The position numbers and the translations under genes are program-made. A DNA stretch of 32,632 bases. It comes from Lachnospiraceae bacterium (GTDB lineage Bacteria; Bacillota; Clostridia; Lachnospirales; Lachnospiraceae). The stretch lies in NCBI GenBank assembly GCA_017542245.1, contig JAFXXN010000052.1, positions 1 through 32,632 on the forward strand, given 5' to 3'. Positions 25,288-32,529 of this stretch are shown in pieces. The number at the start of each line of letters is the position of its first letter. Position 1 is the stretch's first letter. The notes under the pieces were generated by a model. That model had not been told where the DNA came from. It did no database searches and saw nothing but the letters and a program-made list of their open reading frames with translations.

Positions 25288-25560
25288 TTAATCTTGGTTA
25301 TACACGTCGCTCCGGTGCGCAATCGAGATAGCCACAATGATCAATTCTTCATCGCGGATTTCCACAAGCAAACGGTAGTCACCGATGCGGTAGCGCCAGT
25401 ATCCTTTCAGATTAGCGGACAGGGCTTTGCCGGATGCTCTGGGGTCTTCGCAGTCCTCGAGATGCTTACGGATCCATTTCACGACGATGGTTTGAACGGA
25501 CCGGTCAAGCTTGCGGAATTGCTTTTCGAATTCCTCTGTTAATACCAGGGTGTATCTCAC
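25288..25560 (-). CDS. RelE-family toxin
   Basis: 90 residues from GTG 25560. LTEEFEKQFRKLD at the N-terminus, then ANLKGYWRYRIGDYRLLVEI and a C-terminal SIAHRSDVY form the RelE/YafQ-type RNase core with the basic and Tyr residues of the active site. These toxins cut mRNA at the ribosome. The GTG start overlaps the antitoxin stop (GTGA), which fixes the stoichiometry. The longer frame from 25578 would overlap the antitoxin further without need. It appears intact, unlike the toxin at 24257. Confidence 0.88.
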   Translation of the reverse strand: MRYTLVLTEEFEKQFRKLDRSVQTIVVKWIRKHLEDCEDPRASGKALSANLKGYWRYRIGDYRLLVEIRDEELIIVAISIAHRSDVYNQD

Positions 25561-25784
25561 AGATCCAGCTCCGCCCACAATTCACTTGCAGGTCTTGTCT
25601 TGAGAGTGCCGTCCGCCTTCTTGTGCTCGTACTCTTCGATCTTGTGCAGATCGTACTCGTCCTCGAGCTTCTCGAAAACAAGTCTCTTCATCAGGGAAGA
25701 TACACCGCAGCCATATATGGAAGCAGCTTTATTGAGCAACTCCTGTTCTGAATCGCTTACCCGCACACTTATAACAGCGCTCAT
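25557..25784 (-). CDS. RelB-like (DUF6290-type) antitoxin
   Basis: 75 residues. MSAVISVRVSDSEQELLNKA is a ribbon-helix-helix start, and FEKLEDEYDLHKIEEYEHKK leads into the toxin-binding C-terminus. The start ATG 25784 follows AGGAGGTAAGG; the longer frame to 25859 lacks support. It is the first gene of the pair and is expected to repress its own promoter. Confidence 0.87.
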   Translation of the reverse strand: MSAVISVRVSDSEQELLNKAASIYGCGVSSLMKRLVFEKLEDEYDLHKIEEYEHKKADGTLKTRPASELWAELDL

Positions 25785-25800
25785 ATCCTTACCTCCTGTT

Positions 25801-25849
25801 GTCATACATTTGTCATACATATAATAACACCTCCGGAAGTCTGGTACAA
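25801..25849 (-). promoter_or_regulatory. Promoter and operator of the RelBE-like pair
   Basis: On the minus strand TTGTAC (25849-25844), 17-bp spacer, TATTAT (25826-25821). Just downstream are two direct copies of GTCATACAT (25801-25809 and 25812-25820, plus-strand view), 11 bp apart or one helical turn, a likely antitoxin operator. Confidence 0.75.
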
Positions 25850-25939
25850 TTGTCAGCAATAAATCTTTTTGGAGTCTAAACCGCTTTGATTGCTTTGTGG
25901 GGACGAATTAACACAAATTGAAAATACGGGGCTCTATTT

Positions 25940-25980
25940 GAGACTTTTTGGCGAAAGTTGAGACTAGTCTCAATTTTCGT
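25940..25980. repeat. Single TGAGAC/GTCTCA palindromic element
   Basis: TTGAGACTAGTCTCAA (25959-25974) is a perfect 16-bp palindrome inside a longer near-symmetric stretch (25953-25980). A further TGAGAC at 25940 pairs with GTCTCA ending at 25973, giving a 34-nt TG...CA-bounded unit like those in the tandem arrays at 23.6, 29.8 and 32.4 kb. Only one copy is present. Confidence 0.6.
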
Positions 25981-26006
25981 AAGCACTCCGATGCATATTC
26001 AATTCC

Positions 26007-26015
26007 TGCTATAAT
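26007..26015 (+). promoter_or_regulatory. Extended -10 promoter
   Basis: TGCTATAAT (26007-26015) is an extended -10 box about 30 bases before ATG 26048. No good -35 is visible, as is usual for extended -10 promoters. Confidence 0.55.
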
Positions 26016-26047
26016 ATCCCCTGAATAAAGGGATAGGCGGATCATAT

Positions 26048-26887
26048 ATGACTCCAAAGTGGATCAATGTTTTAAGGCTTCTGGTCATTTGCGTGGCCGT
26101 TGCTGTTATCTCGTTTTTTACATGCACATGTTTTCTCTCGGACTACTGTACGGATGAGATCCCTGCTACGGATTCCATCTTTGTTTACACGGTCGACAGG
26201 GGAGTGGACACGCTTAACAGGACGTATCTGAACGGCAAGAAGATCAAGGCTTCAGATGAGAGCCGCTACATTTTGTATGAGGACATTCCTGCGGTCAGTA
26301 AGATGGAAGGCGTCGAAAACATCTACATCTTTGATGATGCCCTGATGACGGAGCTCGCTGACGGTCTTAACGCCGGTGAGATCGCGGAAGCTTATGTTGC
26401 AGTCCCTTGCGATGTCATGAAGTACTACGGCGCGCCTTCAGGGATGGATTACATGTTCATGCTTGATGCATCGGAAGTGAGCTTGAACGGCGAATATGCA
26501 TACATCAGGTGCGCGGACGGTGACACGGAGTGGGTATCGGAGATGCCTGCAGATCCCTACATGGTCTACTACAAGTACGATGAGGCCACATGGGACGACT
26601 TCACGGCAAGGCTCGACGCATATCTTGTAGAGTATGACGCTATCAGCGATGTGTTCATGCTGGTTACCACGAATGCAGACTCTGCAGATCTTCAGGACCG
26701 CCTCATGGAGGAGTACCCGGGGTCAAATTATCTGTCTGCTGAGTTCGCGAGAGTCTTCCGCGATGAGACCAATAAGACGGTGTGGGTGAGGGTGATAGTT
26801 TTCGCGCTCGCGGTAATAGTAGCGGCAGCCGGCATAGAGGTTTTGCTGGGCATCACGGCAAAGAAGAAAAGGCCCTCCACCCGGTAA
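26048..26887 (+). CDS. Bitopic membrane protein, extracytoplasmic domain between two TM helices
   Basis: 279 residues. One TM helix at about 10-29, an extracytoplasmic domain of about 220 residues rich in Asp, Tyr and Ala, and a second TM helix at about 250-270 followed by a short basic tail (KKKRPSTR). The layout recalls a truncated MacB/FtsX-type permease half or a sensor, but no diagnostic motif is visible. It lies upstream of the solute-binding lipoprotein on the same strand, with a ~137-base gap and probably a separate promoter. No ATPase gene is near. Function unknown. Confidence 0.65.
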   Translation: MTPKWINVLRLLVICVAVAVISFFTCTCFLSDYCTDEIPATDSIFVYTVDRGVDTLNRTYLNGKKIKASDESRYILYEDIPAVSKMEGVENIYIFDDALMTELADGLNAGEIAEAYVAVPCDVMKYYGAPSGMDYMFMLDASEVSLNGEYAYIRCADGDTEWVSEMPADPYMVYYKYDEATWDDFTARLDAYLVEYDAISDVFMLVTTNADSADLQDRLMEEYPGSNYLSAEFARVFRDETNKTVWVRVIVFALAVIVAAAGIEVLLGITAKKKRPSTR

Positions 26888-26965
26888 AGAAACCCTTAAG
26901 TTTTTCTTAAATCGCCGCATTCCTCTATTAAAATTGATATTTTGCTGTATACTATAGGCACTAAA

Positions 26966-26983
26966 GGCAGTTTTCGCACTGCC
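26966..26983 (+). other. Small leader hairpin before the solute-binding protein gene
   Basis: GGCAG (26966-26970) and CTGCC (26979-26983) form a short hairpin in the leader, upstream of AAAGGAG (27007-27013). A promoter nearby was not assigned with confidence (TATACT at 26948 has no good -35). Confidence 0.3.
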
Positions 26984-27024
26984 GTACTTTAATGGGGAAA
27001 TATAGGAAAGGAGTTATTTATTCA

Positions 27025-29460
27025 ATGAACAAATTAACCTCTAAGCTGGTGGCCGGCGTGCTGGCCGCTTCAATCATGCTGGTGCCCCTGACATCCTGTA
27101 AGAAGAAGGGTGGCAGCACCAAGAGCCACAGCGGTGATAAGATCACAAACGATACACCCTGGTACGATACTAAGGTCATCGACGTTTCGCCTGAGGTCGA
27201 TAAGAGCAAGAAGCTCCAGTATATGTATTCTCAGCTTGCCGGCACAGACGATAATTATATCGCCGTCTATACGAGCGGCAGCTATGAATATCCTTCCGGC
27301 AACATTGACTGGGAGACCTTTGATTACACGGAGTACCAGATCGAGAAGCTGACAATACTCGACAAGAAAACCGGCGAAGTAGTCAACTCTTTTGATATGG
27401 ACGGCTTCATGGGTGAGAACGAATACGTCAGCGGCGCTACGTTCGTTGACGGAAAGCTGTCGATCAATGCAACCACATGGGACGATAAGACATATGAGAT
27501 GAAAAGTACAGAGCACGTTATCGATCCTATGACCGGAGAGGAACTTGAGTATAACGAGATTGAAAGCGACGGCTCTATCTACGCTTCATTCAAGGTCGGT
27601 GATTACCGTGTTGATCTGTCTTCCGTATGGGATGACGCTACCAGCATGTCTTCTGTCCAGGTTATCGTTCATAAGCCGGACAGCACAATGACAACCGTCG
27701 ACATTAAGGAACCCGGCAAGGATGTCTACAGCTCTTCTGCAATATTCCCAATCAGCGATACGAAGATCATGGTCCCCGTTGATACGAGTAACGGTCAGAG
27801 CTACTACGAGTTAGACCTTGCGACATGCGAGCTTTCAAAGGCTAAGGACGATGAATACAACTGGCTTAGTTCGCTTTCAATCTACAATGCCACTATCGGA
27901 TCTGACGGTTGTGTATACACTTCAACACCTGTCGGAATCTCAAAGGTTGACATGCAGAAAAAGACCGCAGAAGAGATCTTCAATTTCAGCTGGTGCGGTG
28001 TAAGCAGAAATATTCTTACTAACCTTCAGGTTGCTTCTGTAGATAAGGATTCATTCCTCCTCTGCGGTTCCGTTTACCACAGTGAAAGCTTCTCTAATAT
28101 CTATACAGGAGACAACGAAGAGTTCAAGGTAATCCTTTTCACGAAGGCAGACAAGAACCCTCACGCAGGCAAGTCGATCCTTGAGCTCTATGCTTCTTAT
28201 GGTTACGTTGAAGAGACAGTCGGCGAGGCCATCATGAAGTTCAACGAGACTAACGGCAAATACTTCATCGAAGTTACTGACCGTTACACAGTAGAGATCG
28301 GAAACGCTTACAACGATATCAACAGCGATGACGAGCTCTCCACGATCTCTGACAAGTACTCTGCCGAAATGAGCAACCAGCTTGCAATGGACATCATTAA
28401 CGGCGACGGACCTGACATCTTCATGGACGTCAGCTACTACGGCCAGCTCCAGAGCGATAACTACCTGGCTGACCTCTCGCCTTATGTAAAGGATCTTGAT
28501 TCAAACAAGTATTTCACCAATATTTTTGAGTGCTCCAAGACAGACGGCAAGCTCTATACGCTCCCGATCAGCTTCACTATCGAGGGCATCCAGACTGATG
28601 CCAAGTACGCAGGCAAGAGCGGCGTCGGATTTACTACAGAGGAGTATATCGATTTCTTAAACGAGGCATTGAACGGTGAGGACATTATCACTTCAGGCCA
28701 GGCTCACTACTTCACACAGCTTTTCGGCGCGATGAGCGACCAGTTCATCAAGAACGGCAAGGCTGATTTCTCCGGTGAAGATTTTGCGGCCCTCGCGAAA
28801 TACGTTAAGGACAACGTCCGCGAATCCAGCTTATCCTGGGATGAGCAGGACGGCGGCGGCATGATCATAACCTACGATCCGATGAATATGAATTCTGAGC
28901 CTGTTACGGCTATCAATTCAAGCGTTTACGGCTTCTATGGCTACTTCTCCAACATTAACGAGCTCAACGGCGCTAACGCGATCCTCGGACTTCCTTCTTC
29001 AGACGGCCGCGGACCCATGATCGGCGCTTATACTTCCGTAGCGATCTCCGCTCAGGCTTACGATCTCGACGCATGCGCAGAGTTCGTAAAGATGCTCATT
29101 TCTGACGAAGTCCAGGAAGAGCTCGGAAAGTCAGGCTCATTTACTCTCAACCGTGAGATTTTCGAGAGAGTCGGCCACGAAGCAGTCGATTACTTCAATG
29201 AGAACCCCATCGACGGAATGTACTATGGTGGTGGCTATGGCATGGATATCCCTCAGAACAGGATCAAGTTCACTTACGACCAGGTAGATGATCTCGAGAA
29301 GACCATCGAAAGCTGCTCCAAGACGAACACCCAGGACGCTTCGATCAACGTCATCCTCGTCGAGGAGATGCCCGCTTACTTCTCCGGCCAGAAGGACCTG
29401 GACGAAGTCGTTAAGATCGCTCAGGACAGAGTTCAGAAGGTCTTGGACGAGAGAAAGTAA
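27025..29460 (+). CDS. Extracellular solute-binding lipoprotein with large N-terminal propeller-like domain
   Basis: 811 residues. A lipoprotein signal peptide MNKLTSKLVAGVLAASIMLV is followed by lipobox LTSC with Cys25, so it is anchored outside the membrane. Residues about 45-390 carry repeated strand-rich blocks (for example LDKKTGEVVNSFDMDG and KVDMQKKTAEEIF) like beta-propeller blades. Residues about 400-811 are a family 1 solute-binding fold (EAIMKFNETNGKYFIEV, DGPDIFMD, ADLSPYVKDLD, YTLPISFTIEG), probably for a sugar or peptide. At 811 residues it is about twice a usual binding protein. No permease or ATPase gene adjoins it, so it is an orphan. ATG 27025 was chosen for AAAGGAG upstream and for the signal peptide. 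Confidence 0.85.
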   Translation: MNKLTSKLVAGVLAASIMLVPLTSCKKKGGSTKSHSGDKITNDTPWYDTKVIDVSPEVDKSKKLQYMYSQLAGTDDNYIAVYTSGSYEYPSGNIDWETFDYTEYQIEKLTILDKKTGEVVNSFDMDGFMGENEYVSGATFVDGKLSINATTWDDKTYEMKSTEHVIDPMTGEELEYNEIESDGSIYASFKVGDYRVDLSSVWDDATSMSSVQVIVHKPDSTMTTVDIKEPGKDVYSSSAIFPISDTKIMVPVDTSNGQSYYELDLATCELSKAKDDEYNWLSSLSIYNATIGSDGCVYTSTPVGISKVDMQKKTAEEIFNFSWCGVSRNILTNLQVASVDKDSFLLCGSVYHSESFSNIYTGDNEEFKVILFTKADKNPHAGKSILELYASYGYVEETVGEAIMKFNETNGKYFIEVTDRYTVEIGNAYNDINSDDELSTISDKYSAEMSNQLAMDIINGDGPDIFMDVSYYGQLQSDNYLADLSPYVKDLDSNKYFTNIFECSKTDGKLYTLPISFTIEGIQTDAKYAGKSGVGFTTEEYIDFLNEALNGEDIITSGQAHYFTQLFGAMSDQFIKNGKADFSGEDFAALAKYVKDNVRESSLSWDEQDGGGMIITYDPMNMNSEPVTAINSSVYGFYGYFSNINELNGANAILGLPSSDGRGPMIGAYTSVAISAQAYDLDACAEFVKMLISDEVQEELGKSGSFTLNREIFERVGHEAVDYFNENPIDGMYYGGGYGMDIPQNRIKFTYDQVDDLEKTIESCSKTNTQDASINVILVEEMPAYFSGQKDLDEVVKIAQDRVQKVLDERK

Positions 29461-29496
29461 GATGGCGCTATGGCACGGAGTTGCGGAATCCTGACA

Positions 29497-29585
29497 GGAT
29501 TTGTGGTTTCCCCTGGACAGGATTTGCTGAAGCCTTGAATGGGATTTGCTGAAGCCTTGAAAGGGATTTGCTAATTCCTATTGAC
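29497..29585. repeat. 22-bp direct tandem repeat, about four units
   Basis: GGATTTG recurs at 29497, 29520, 29542 and 29564. The two middle units are nearly identical 22-mers (GGATTTGCTGAAGCCTTGAA plus two bases); the first and last are partial. The array ends at the -35 box of the promoter at 29581. Confidence 0.85.
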
Positions 29586-29609
29586 TTAGTAGGAATTAGA
29601 GAGTATACT
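29571..29609 (+). promoter_or_regulatory. Near-consensus promoter with -35 box framed by a 10-bp inverted repeat
   Basis: TTGACT (29581-29586), 17-bp spacer, TATACT (29604-29609). Perfect arms CTAATTCCTA (29571-29580) and TAGGAATTAG (29590-29599) enclose the -35 box. The arrangement resembles operators of Rrf2-type repressors such as CymR at cysteine genes; that regulator assignment is inference. No ORF follows before the terminator at 29663. Confidence 0.82.
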
Positions 29610-29615
29610 TCAGGC

Positions 29616-29694
29616 ATGCCATAAAAACTTATCTTTTGAGACCTTTGTAGCAAAAGTAAATAAAGCCCGGGATGTTGAGGTCCCGGGCTTTTTT
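29616..29694 (+). ncRNA. Candidate small RNA of about 80 nt
   Basis: Start is predicted about 7 bases after the -10 box, and the end is at the terminator T-run. The only ATG gives a two-codon ORF. The first ~45 nt (TATCTTTTGAGACC region) are unstructured by eye. It may be a regulatory RNA or the leftover of a deleted gene. No known family recognised. Confidence 0.45.
29663..29694 (+). terminator. Strong intrinsic terminator
   Basis: Perfect 10-bp GC-rich stem AAGCCCGGGA (29663-29672) and TCCCGGGCTT (29681-29690), 8-base loop, then TTTT. Confidence 0.93.
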
Positions 29695-29744
29695 ATGGGT
29701 GATATTGGCGGTTTTTCCCGCTTATCAACGTGCTCGATTGCGTG

Positions 29745-29940
29745 TGCATCTTTTTGGAAAGATTTTCGCGAAAAAAGATGCATATGAAAAGGGCGTATGC
29801 ATCTTTTTGACTGGCTTTTACATAAAAAAGATGCACATTTGATCTGATATGCATCTTTTTCAAGAAAAATAGATTAAAAAAGTCGCATATTGAGGCTGCG
29901 TATGCATCTTTTTGGAAAGATTTTCGCGAAAAAAGATGCA
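29745..29940. repeat. Array of four 38-nt TGCATCTTTTT palindromes at 52-53-bp period
   Basis: Units at 29745-29782, 29798-29835, 29850-29887 and 29903-29940, each 38 nt: TGCATCTTTTT, 16 variable bases, AAAAAGATGCA. Units 1 and 4 are identical throughout; unit 3 has two changes in its right arm. Spacers are 14-15 bp and unrelated apart from a shared CGTA ending in two. It lies between convergent genes. It is not a CRISPR: the units are palindromic and the spacers are too short. Confidence 0.92.
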
Positions 29941-30007
29941 TAGTGGTTTTAGCAAAGGAAAAACCGGAGAACTACTGAGCCGGAACGGGCTTCAAGTCAT
30001 GCCTCGC

Positions 30008-31069
30008 TCACGCAAACATTTTCGCGAACCGCTCAGGATCTATCTGGTAGAGCTCCTCGCCCAGCGCATCAGCGACTTCGATCAGCATGCGCTCGTAGGT
30101 GCACTGGAGAGGGGAGACCTTGTTCTCGTCGCCTGTGTTCATCCTGTTGGAGCACCCGCACGAATTTGTGCAGCGCTTGACGAGATCGCAGCCGACGCAC
30201 GTCTCAGGCGTAGCAGCGCGCTTGGAGATCTCGATGACCTTCGCGTCGTTTATGCCGTTGAAAACGTCGCCCAAAAGGTAGTCATCGTCGCCGATAAATG
30301 ACGTGCAGGGATAGAGCTTGCCTGCGGGCGTGACGGGCATCTGGCGCACGCCCAGATGGCAGCGCTCAGCCGAATTCATGCCCCTGATGCAGTCGGTGAT
30401 CTTGACGCACATCGGTGAGACGAAATAACTCTCCTTCTTGATGAAGAGTTCCTTAACGTAAGCAGCTGTCAGCTCGAGCTGGCCGCGGAGGATGTCGAGA
30501 TCGGCGTCAGTCCAATTGACCTTACGGCCGTACGCGATAACGACAGAGATCTTCTTGAAGCCCAAGTCGTGAAGGTATTTGACCGACTCGGCGTAGTAGG
30601 GAACAGCCTGCGGCGCGATCGTCGCGAGGGCGATCGAATCGGGCATGTGCTTTAAGAGCATCTTCGCCTTTTCCTCAACTACGGCAGATGTCGGCTTGCC
30701 GCCAACGAAGATTCTGCAGACGTCCTGTGCCGTGCCGTCGAAAGAAAGGCCGATGCCCATTTTTGCCTTCTTGGCGCGAAGGATGAACTGCTCGTCGAGC
30801 AGCGTGCCGTTGGTGGTCATCTTGCACTCGAACTTCTTGCCGGTCTTCTTCGACAACTCGTCGCAATAGTCGAGAGCCTTATAGATAAGGTCTTTCTTAA
30901 GCAGCGGCTCGCCTCCGAAGAAACAAAGCCCCGCTTTCTGGCCCTTGGAGAAAGCGAGGTCGCATGCCTTGAGCAGCACCTCTTCGCTCATGTCCTTGGG
31001 GCACTTCTCGCGGATGCAGTAGCTGCAGTCCATGTTGCAATTGTCAGTAAGATGTAGTGTCAGATTCAT
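30008..31069 (-). CDS. Radical SAM / SPASM-domain enzyme
   Basis: 353 residues. NCNMDCSYC (Cys11, Cys15, Cys18) binds the radical SAM [4Fe-4S] cluster, and FFGGEPLL (50-57) is the SAM-contacting motif. The last ~120 residues are a Cys-rich SPASM domain (CHLGVRQMPVTPAGKLYPC, then CVGCDLVKRCTNSCGC) for auxiliary clusters. SPASM enzymes modify peptides or proteins, as in sulfatase maturases and RiPP maturases. It is the last gene of an operon with three small lipoproteins that share an N-terminus, which are the likely substrates. No sulfatase is in the window. The start ATG 31069 has no clear ribosome binding site, so translation may be low or coupled. Confidence 0.88.
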   Translation of the reverse strand: MNLTLHLTDNCNMDCSYCIREKCPKDMSEEVLLKACDLAFSKGQKAGLCFFGGEPLLKKDLIYKALDYCDELSKKTGKKFECKMTTNGTLLDEQFILRAKKAKMGIGLSFDGTAQDVCRIFVGGKPTSAVVEEKAKMLLKHMPDSIALATIAPQAVPYYAESVKYLHDLGFKKISVVIAYGRKVNWTDADLDILRGQLELTAAYVKELFIKKESYFVSPMCVKITDCIRGMNSAERCHLGVRQMPVTPAGKLYPCTSFIGDDDYLLGDVFNGINDAKVIEISKRAATPETCVGCDLVKRCTNSCGCSNRMNTGDENKVSPLQCTYERMLIEVADALGEELYQIDPERFAKMFA

Positions 31070-31113
31070 AAGTTGATGTCAGTTGCGTCGCGCCTGTGCG
31101 CCGGATTTAAAAG

Positions 31114-31332
31114 TTACTTGAAAACGATCGAGACGATGCCCGCCGTAATGTTCTCGGAGATCTCCTTGAACGCCTCCTCATGATTGTCATCATCGACTGC
31201 GACCTCAGCGGCCCCGCCGGTTTTGAGCTTGTCCGGATCGGTGCAGCCCGTCAGCGATACAGCCATGACAGCGGCTGCCAGACCGATTGCATATAGCGGC
31301 TTCTTGTAGTTCTTAGGCTGTGATAACTTCAT
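31114..31332 (-). CDS. Small lipoprotein C, radical-SAM-associated
   Basis: 72 residues. The N-terminus MKLSQPKNYKKPLYAIGLAA, with lipobox SLTGC (Cys30) and TDPD after it, is nearly the same as in the two upstream lipoproteins. The mature part is different: short, acidic (VAVDDDNHEE) and ending in a predicted helix ITAGIVSIVFK. AAGGAG precedes the start. It lies 44 bases upstream of the radical SAM gene and is its closest neighbour. The shared start with a variable end fits a maturation substrate or a secreted peptide family; this is inference. Confidence 0.75.
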   Translation of the reverse strand: MKLSQPKNYKKPLYAIGLAAAVMAVSLTGCTDPDKLKTGGAAEVAVDDDNHEEAFKEISENITAGIVSIVFK

Positions 31333-31398
31333 TGCCTTATCTCCTTAGTGTGCGTCTGCATCGTTTTGCTTTGCGATGGTGCGTGTCTGCGAACCCGG

Positions 31399-31436
31399 GG
31401 AGCTTATACCTCGGATTATACTTTTCGGGAAGCTCC
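31399..31436 (-). other. Hairpin between lipoprotein genes B and C
   Basis: Arms GGAGCTT (31399-31405) and AAGCTCC (31430-31436) lie in the 107-base gap, with an inner GTATAA/TTATAC pair. It could be a partial terminator or RNA processing site that lowers expression of gene C and the enzyme relative to A and B. Confidence 0.4.
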
Positions 31437-31439
31437 TGC

Positions 31440-31859
31440 TCAAGTATCGCCGGTGGAGACCGTGCCGTCGCCTAAGCCCTGTCCGCCAAGTGTGTTGGTG
31501 TCGTCATCAGTCAGATCGTCTTCGACCGTGTAGTCGGGGCAGATCTGAACGTCTCCGGCCAGTCTGATATCGTCGTCAGTGGGATCAGTCCAAACTGTCA
31601 TCTCGCCTTCGATCTGGAGGTCTTCGGTCGTGGTCGGAATTTCAATAGTTTCATCGCCTGCGTAATCGATATCGGGCTCAACAGTCTGAGTGTCGCCTCC
31701 CAGCTGGACCTCAGTGTGCTTTGTCCTGTGGTGACGCCTTCTGGACTTGGTCTTGCTGTCAGGATCAGTGCAGCCGGTAACTGCTACTGCGATCATTGCG
31801 GTTGCGAGGCCGAGCGCGTACAGAGGCTTCTTATAATCTTTGGTGGGTGTGATCTTCAT
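31440..31859 (-). CDS. Small lipoprotein B with acidic ~17-residue repeats, radical-SAM-associated
   Basis: 139 residues. The start MKITPTKDYKKPLYALGLAT with lipobox AVTGC (Cys30) and TDPDSKTKSR is identical to lipoprotein A. After a basic stretch (RRRHHRTKH), four repeats of about 13-18 residues follow at 51-63, 64-80, 81-97 and 98-115, pattern hydrophobic-x-hydrophobic-x-G-[D/E]-x-x-hydrophobic then Asp/Pro/Thr-rich (VQLGGDTQTVEPD, LQIEGEMTVWTDPTDDD). A final LGGQGLGDGTVSTGDT may be a fifth partial repeat. AAGGAG precedes the start, 12 bases after gene A. It is exported and acidic; function unknown. Confidence 0.78.
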   Translation of the reverse strand: MKITPTKDYKKPLYALGLATAMIAVAVTGCTDPDSKTKSRRRHHRTKHTEVQLGGDTQTVEPDIDYAGDETIEIPTTTEDLQIEGEMTVWTDPTDDDIRLAGDVQICPDYTVEDDLTDDDTNTLGGQGLGDGTVSTGDT

Positions 31860-31871
31860 TGCTTTATCTCC

Positions 31872-32222
31872 TTATTGTGTGTCTTCGACCGTGTAGTCGG
31901 GGCCGACCAGAACGTTGCCGTCCATTCCGAAATCCTCGTCAGTAGGATCGGTCCAAATATCCATCTCGCCTTCGAACTGAATGTTTTCCGTCGTAGGAGG
32001 TATTTCAACATCTGTCTCGCCCATGAGCTCAACATCGGGATCAGCGATCGTCAAACCGCCTTCGTACTGGACCTCAGTGGGGTTAGACCTGCGGTGATGT
32101 TTTCTTGACTTGGTCTTGCTGTCAGGGTCAGTGCAGCCGGTAACTGCTACTGCGATCATTGCCGTTGCGAGGCCGAGCGCGTACAGCGGCTTCTTATAAT
32201 CCTTGGTGGGTGTGATCTTCAT
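31872..32222 (-). CDS. Small lipoprotein A with acidic ~17-residue repeats, radical-SAM-associated
   Basis: 116 residues, first gene of the operon. The first 40 residues match lipoprotein B apart from a few changes, including lipobox AVTGC with Cys30. The repeats VQYEGGLTIADPD, VELMGETDVEIPPTTEN, IQFEGEMDIWTDPTDED and FGMDGNVLVGPDYTVED follow. DNA identity with gene B is high over the signal-peptide region, so the pair arose by a recent tandem duplication. AAAGGAGGG precedes the start. Upstream a TATATA (32254-32259) may be the minus-strand -10 box, but no good -35 is seen. Confidence 0.78.
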   Translation of the reverse strand: MKITPTKDYKKPLYALGLATAMIAVAVTGCTDPDSKTKSRKHHRRSNPTEVQYEGGLTIADPDVELMGETDVEIPPTTENIQFEGEMDIWTDPTDEDFGMDGNVLVGPDYTVEDTQ

Positions 32223-32370
32223 TTTCGGGCCCTCCTTTGTTGTTCCTTTGCCCTATATACAGATAAAGAAGGGAAAATGTTGCAGTGGGTGTGGGATTTT
32301 TTTTTGGGGGGGGTGCAGCTGACGCTTTTGGGGGCCCGCTGCAGCTTTTCGAGGCGCCCGCCATGGCCCG

Positions 32371-32481
32371 GTGACGAAAACTGACACGAAATGAAGCCAA
32401 AACGTGTCATTTCACGGCAATATCTTCAGAAGTGACGAAAACTGACACGAAAAGGGGGCAAAACGTGTCATTTCGCGTCAC
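32371..32481. repeat. Second TGACACG palindrome array, nested arms, 61-bp period
   Basis: Units c (32382-32409) and d (32443-32470) are 28 nt with arms TGACACG and CGTGTCA, 61 bp apart, the same length and period as at 23577. Each is preceded by GTGACGAAAAC (32371, 32432), and unit d is followed by CGCGTCACT. Outer arms AGTGACG/CGTCACT thus enclose the inner arms. The stretch 32223-32370 upstream has only the lipoprotein leader and T/G homopolymer runs. Confidence 0.88.
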
Positions 32482-32529
32482 TGGGCGGGTTAACCGCTCA
32501 CAGGGCGGCCCCCACGGGCGTTTCCTCCC

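Noticed and set aside
29745-29940. Possible CRISPR array
   Set aside because: Units are full palindromes with variable cores and spacers of 14-15 bp; no cas genes are near.
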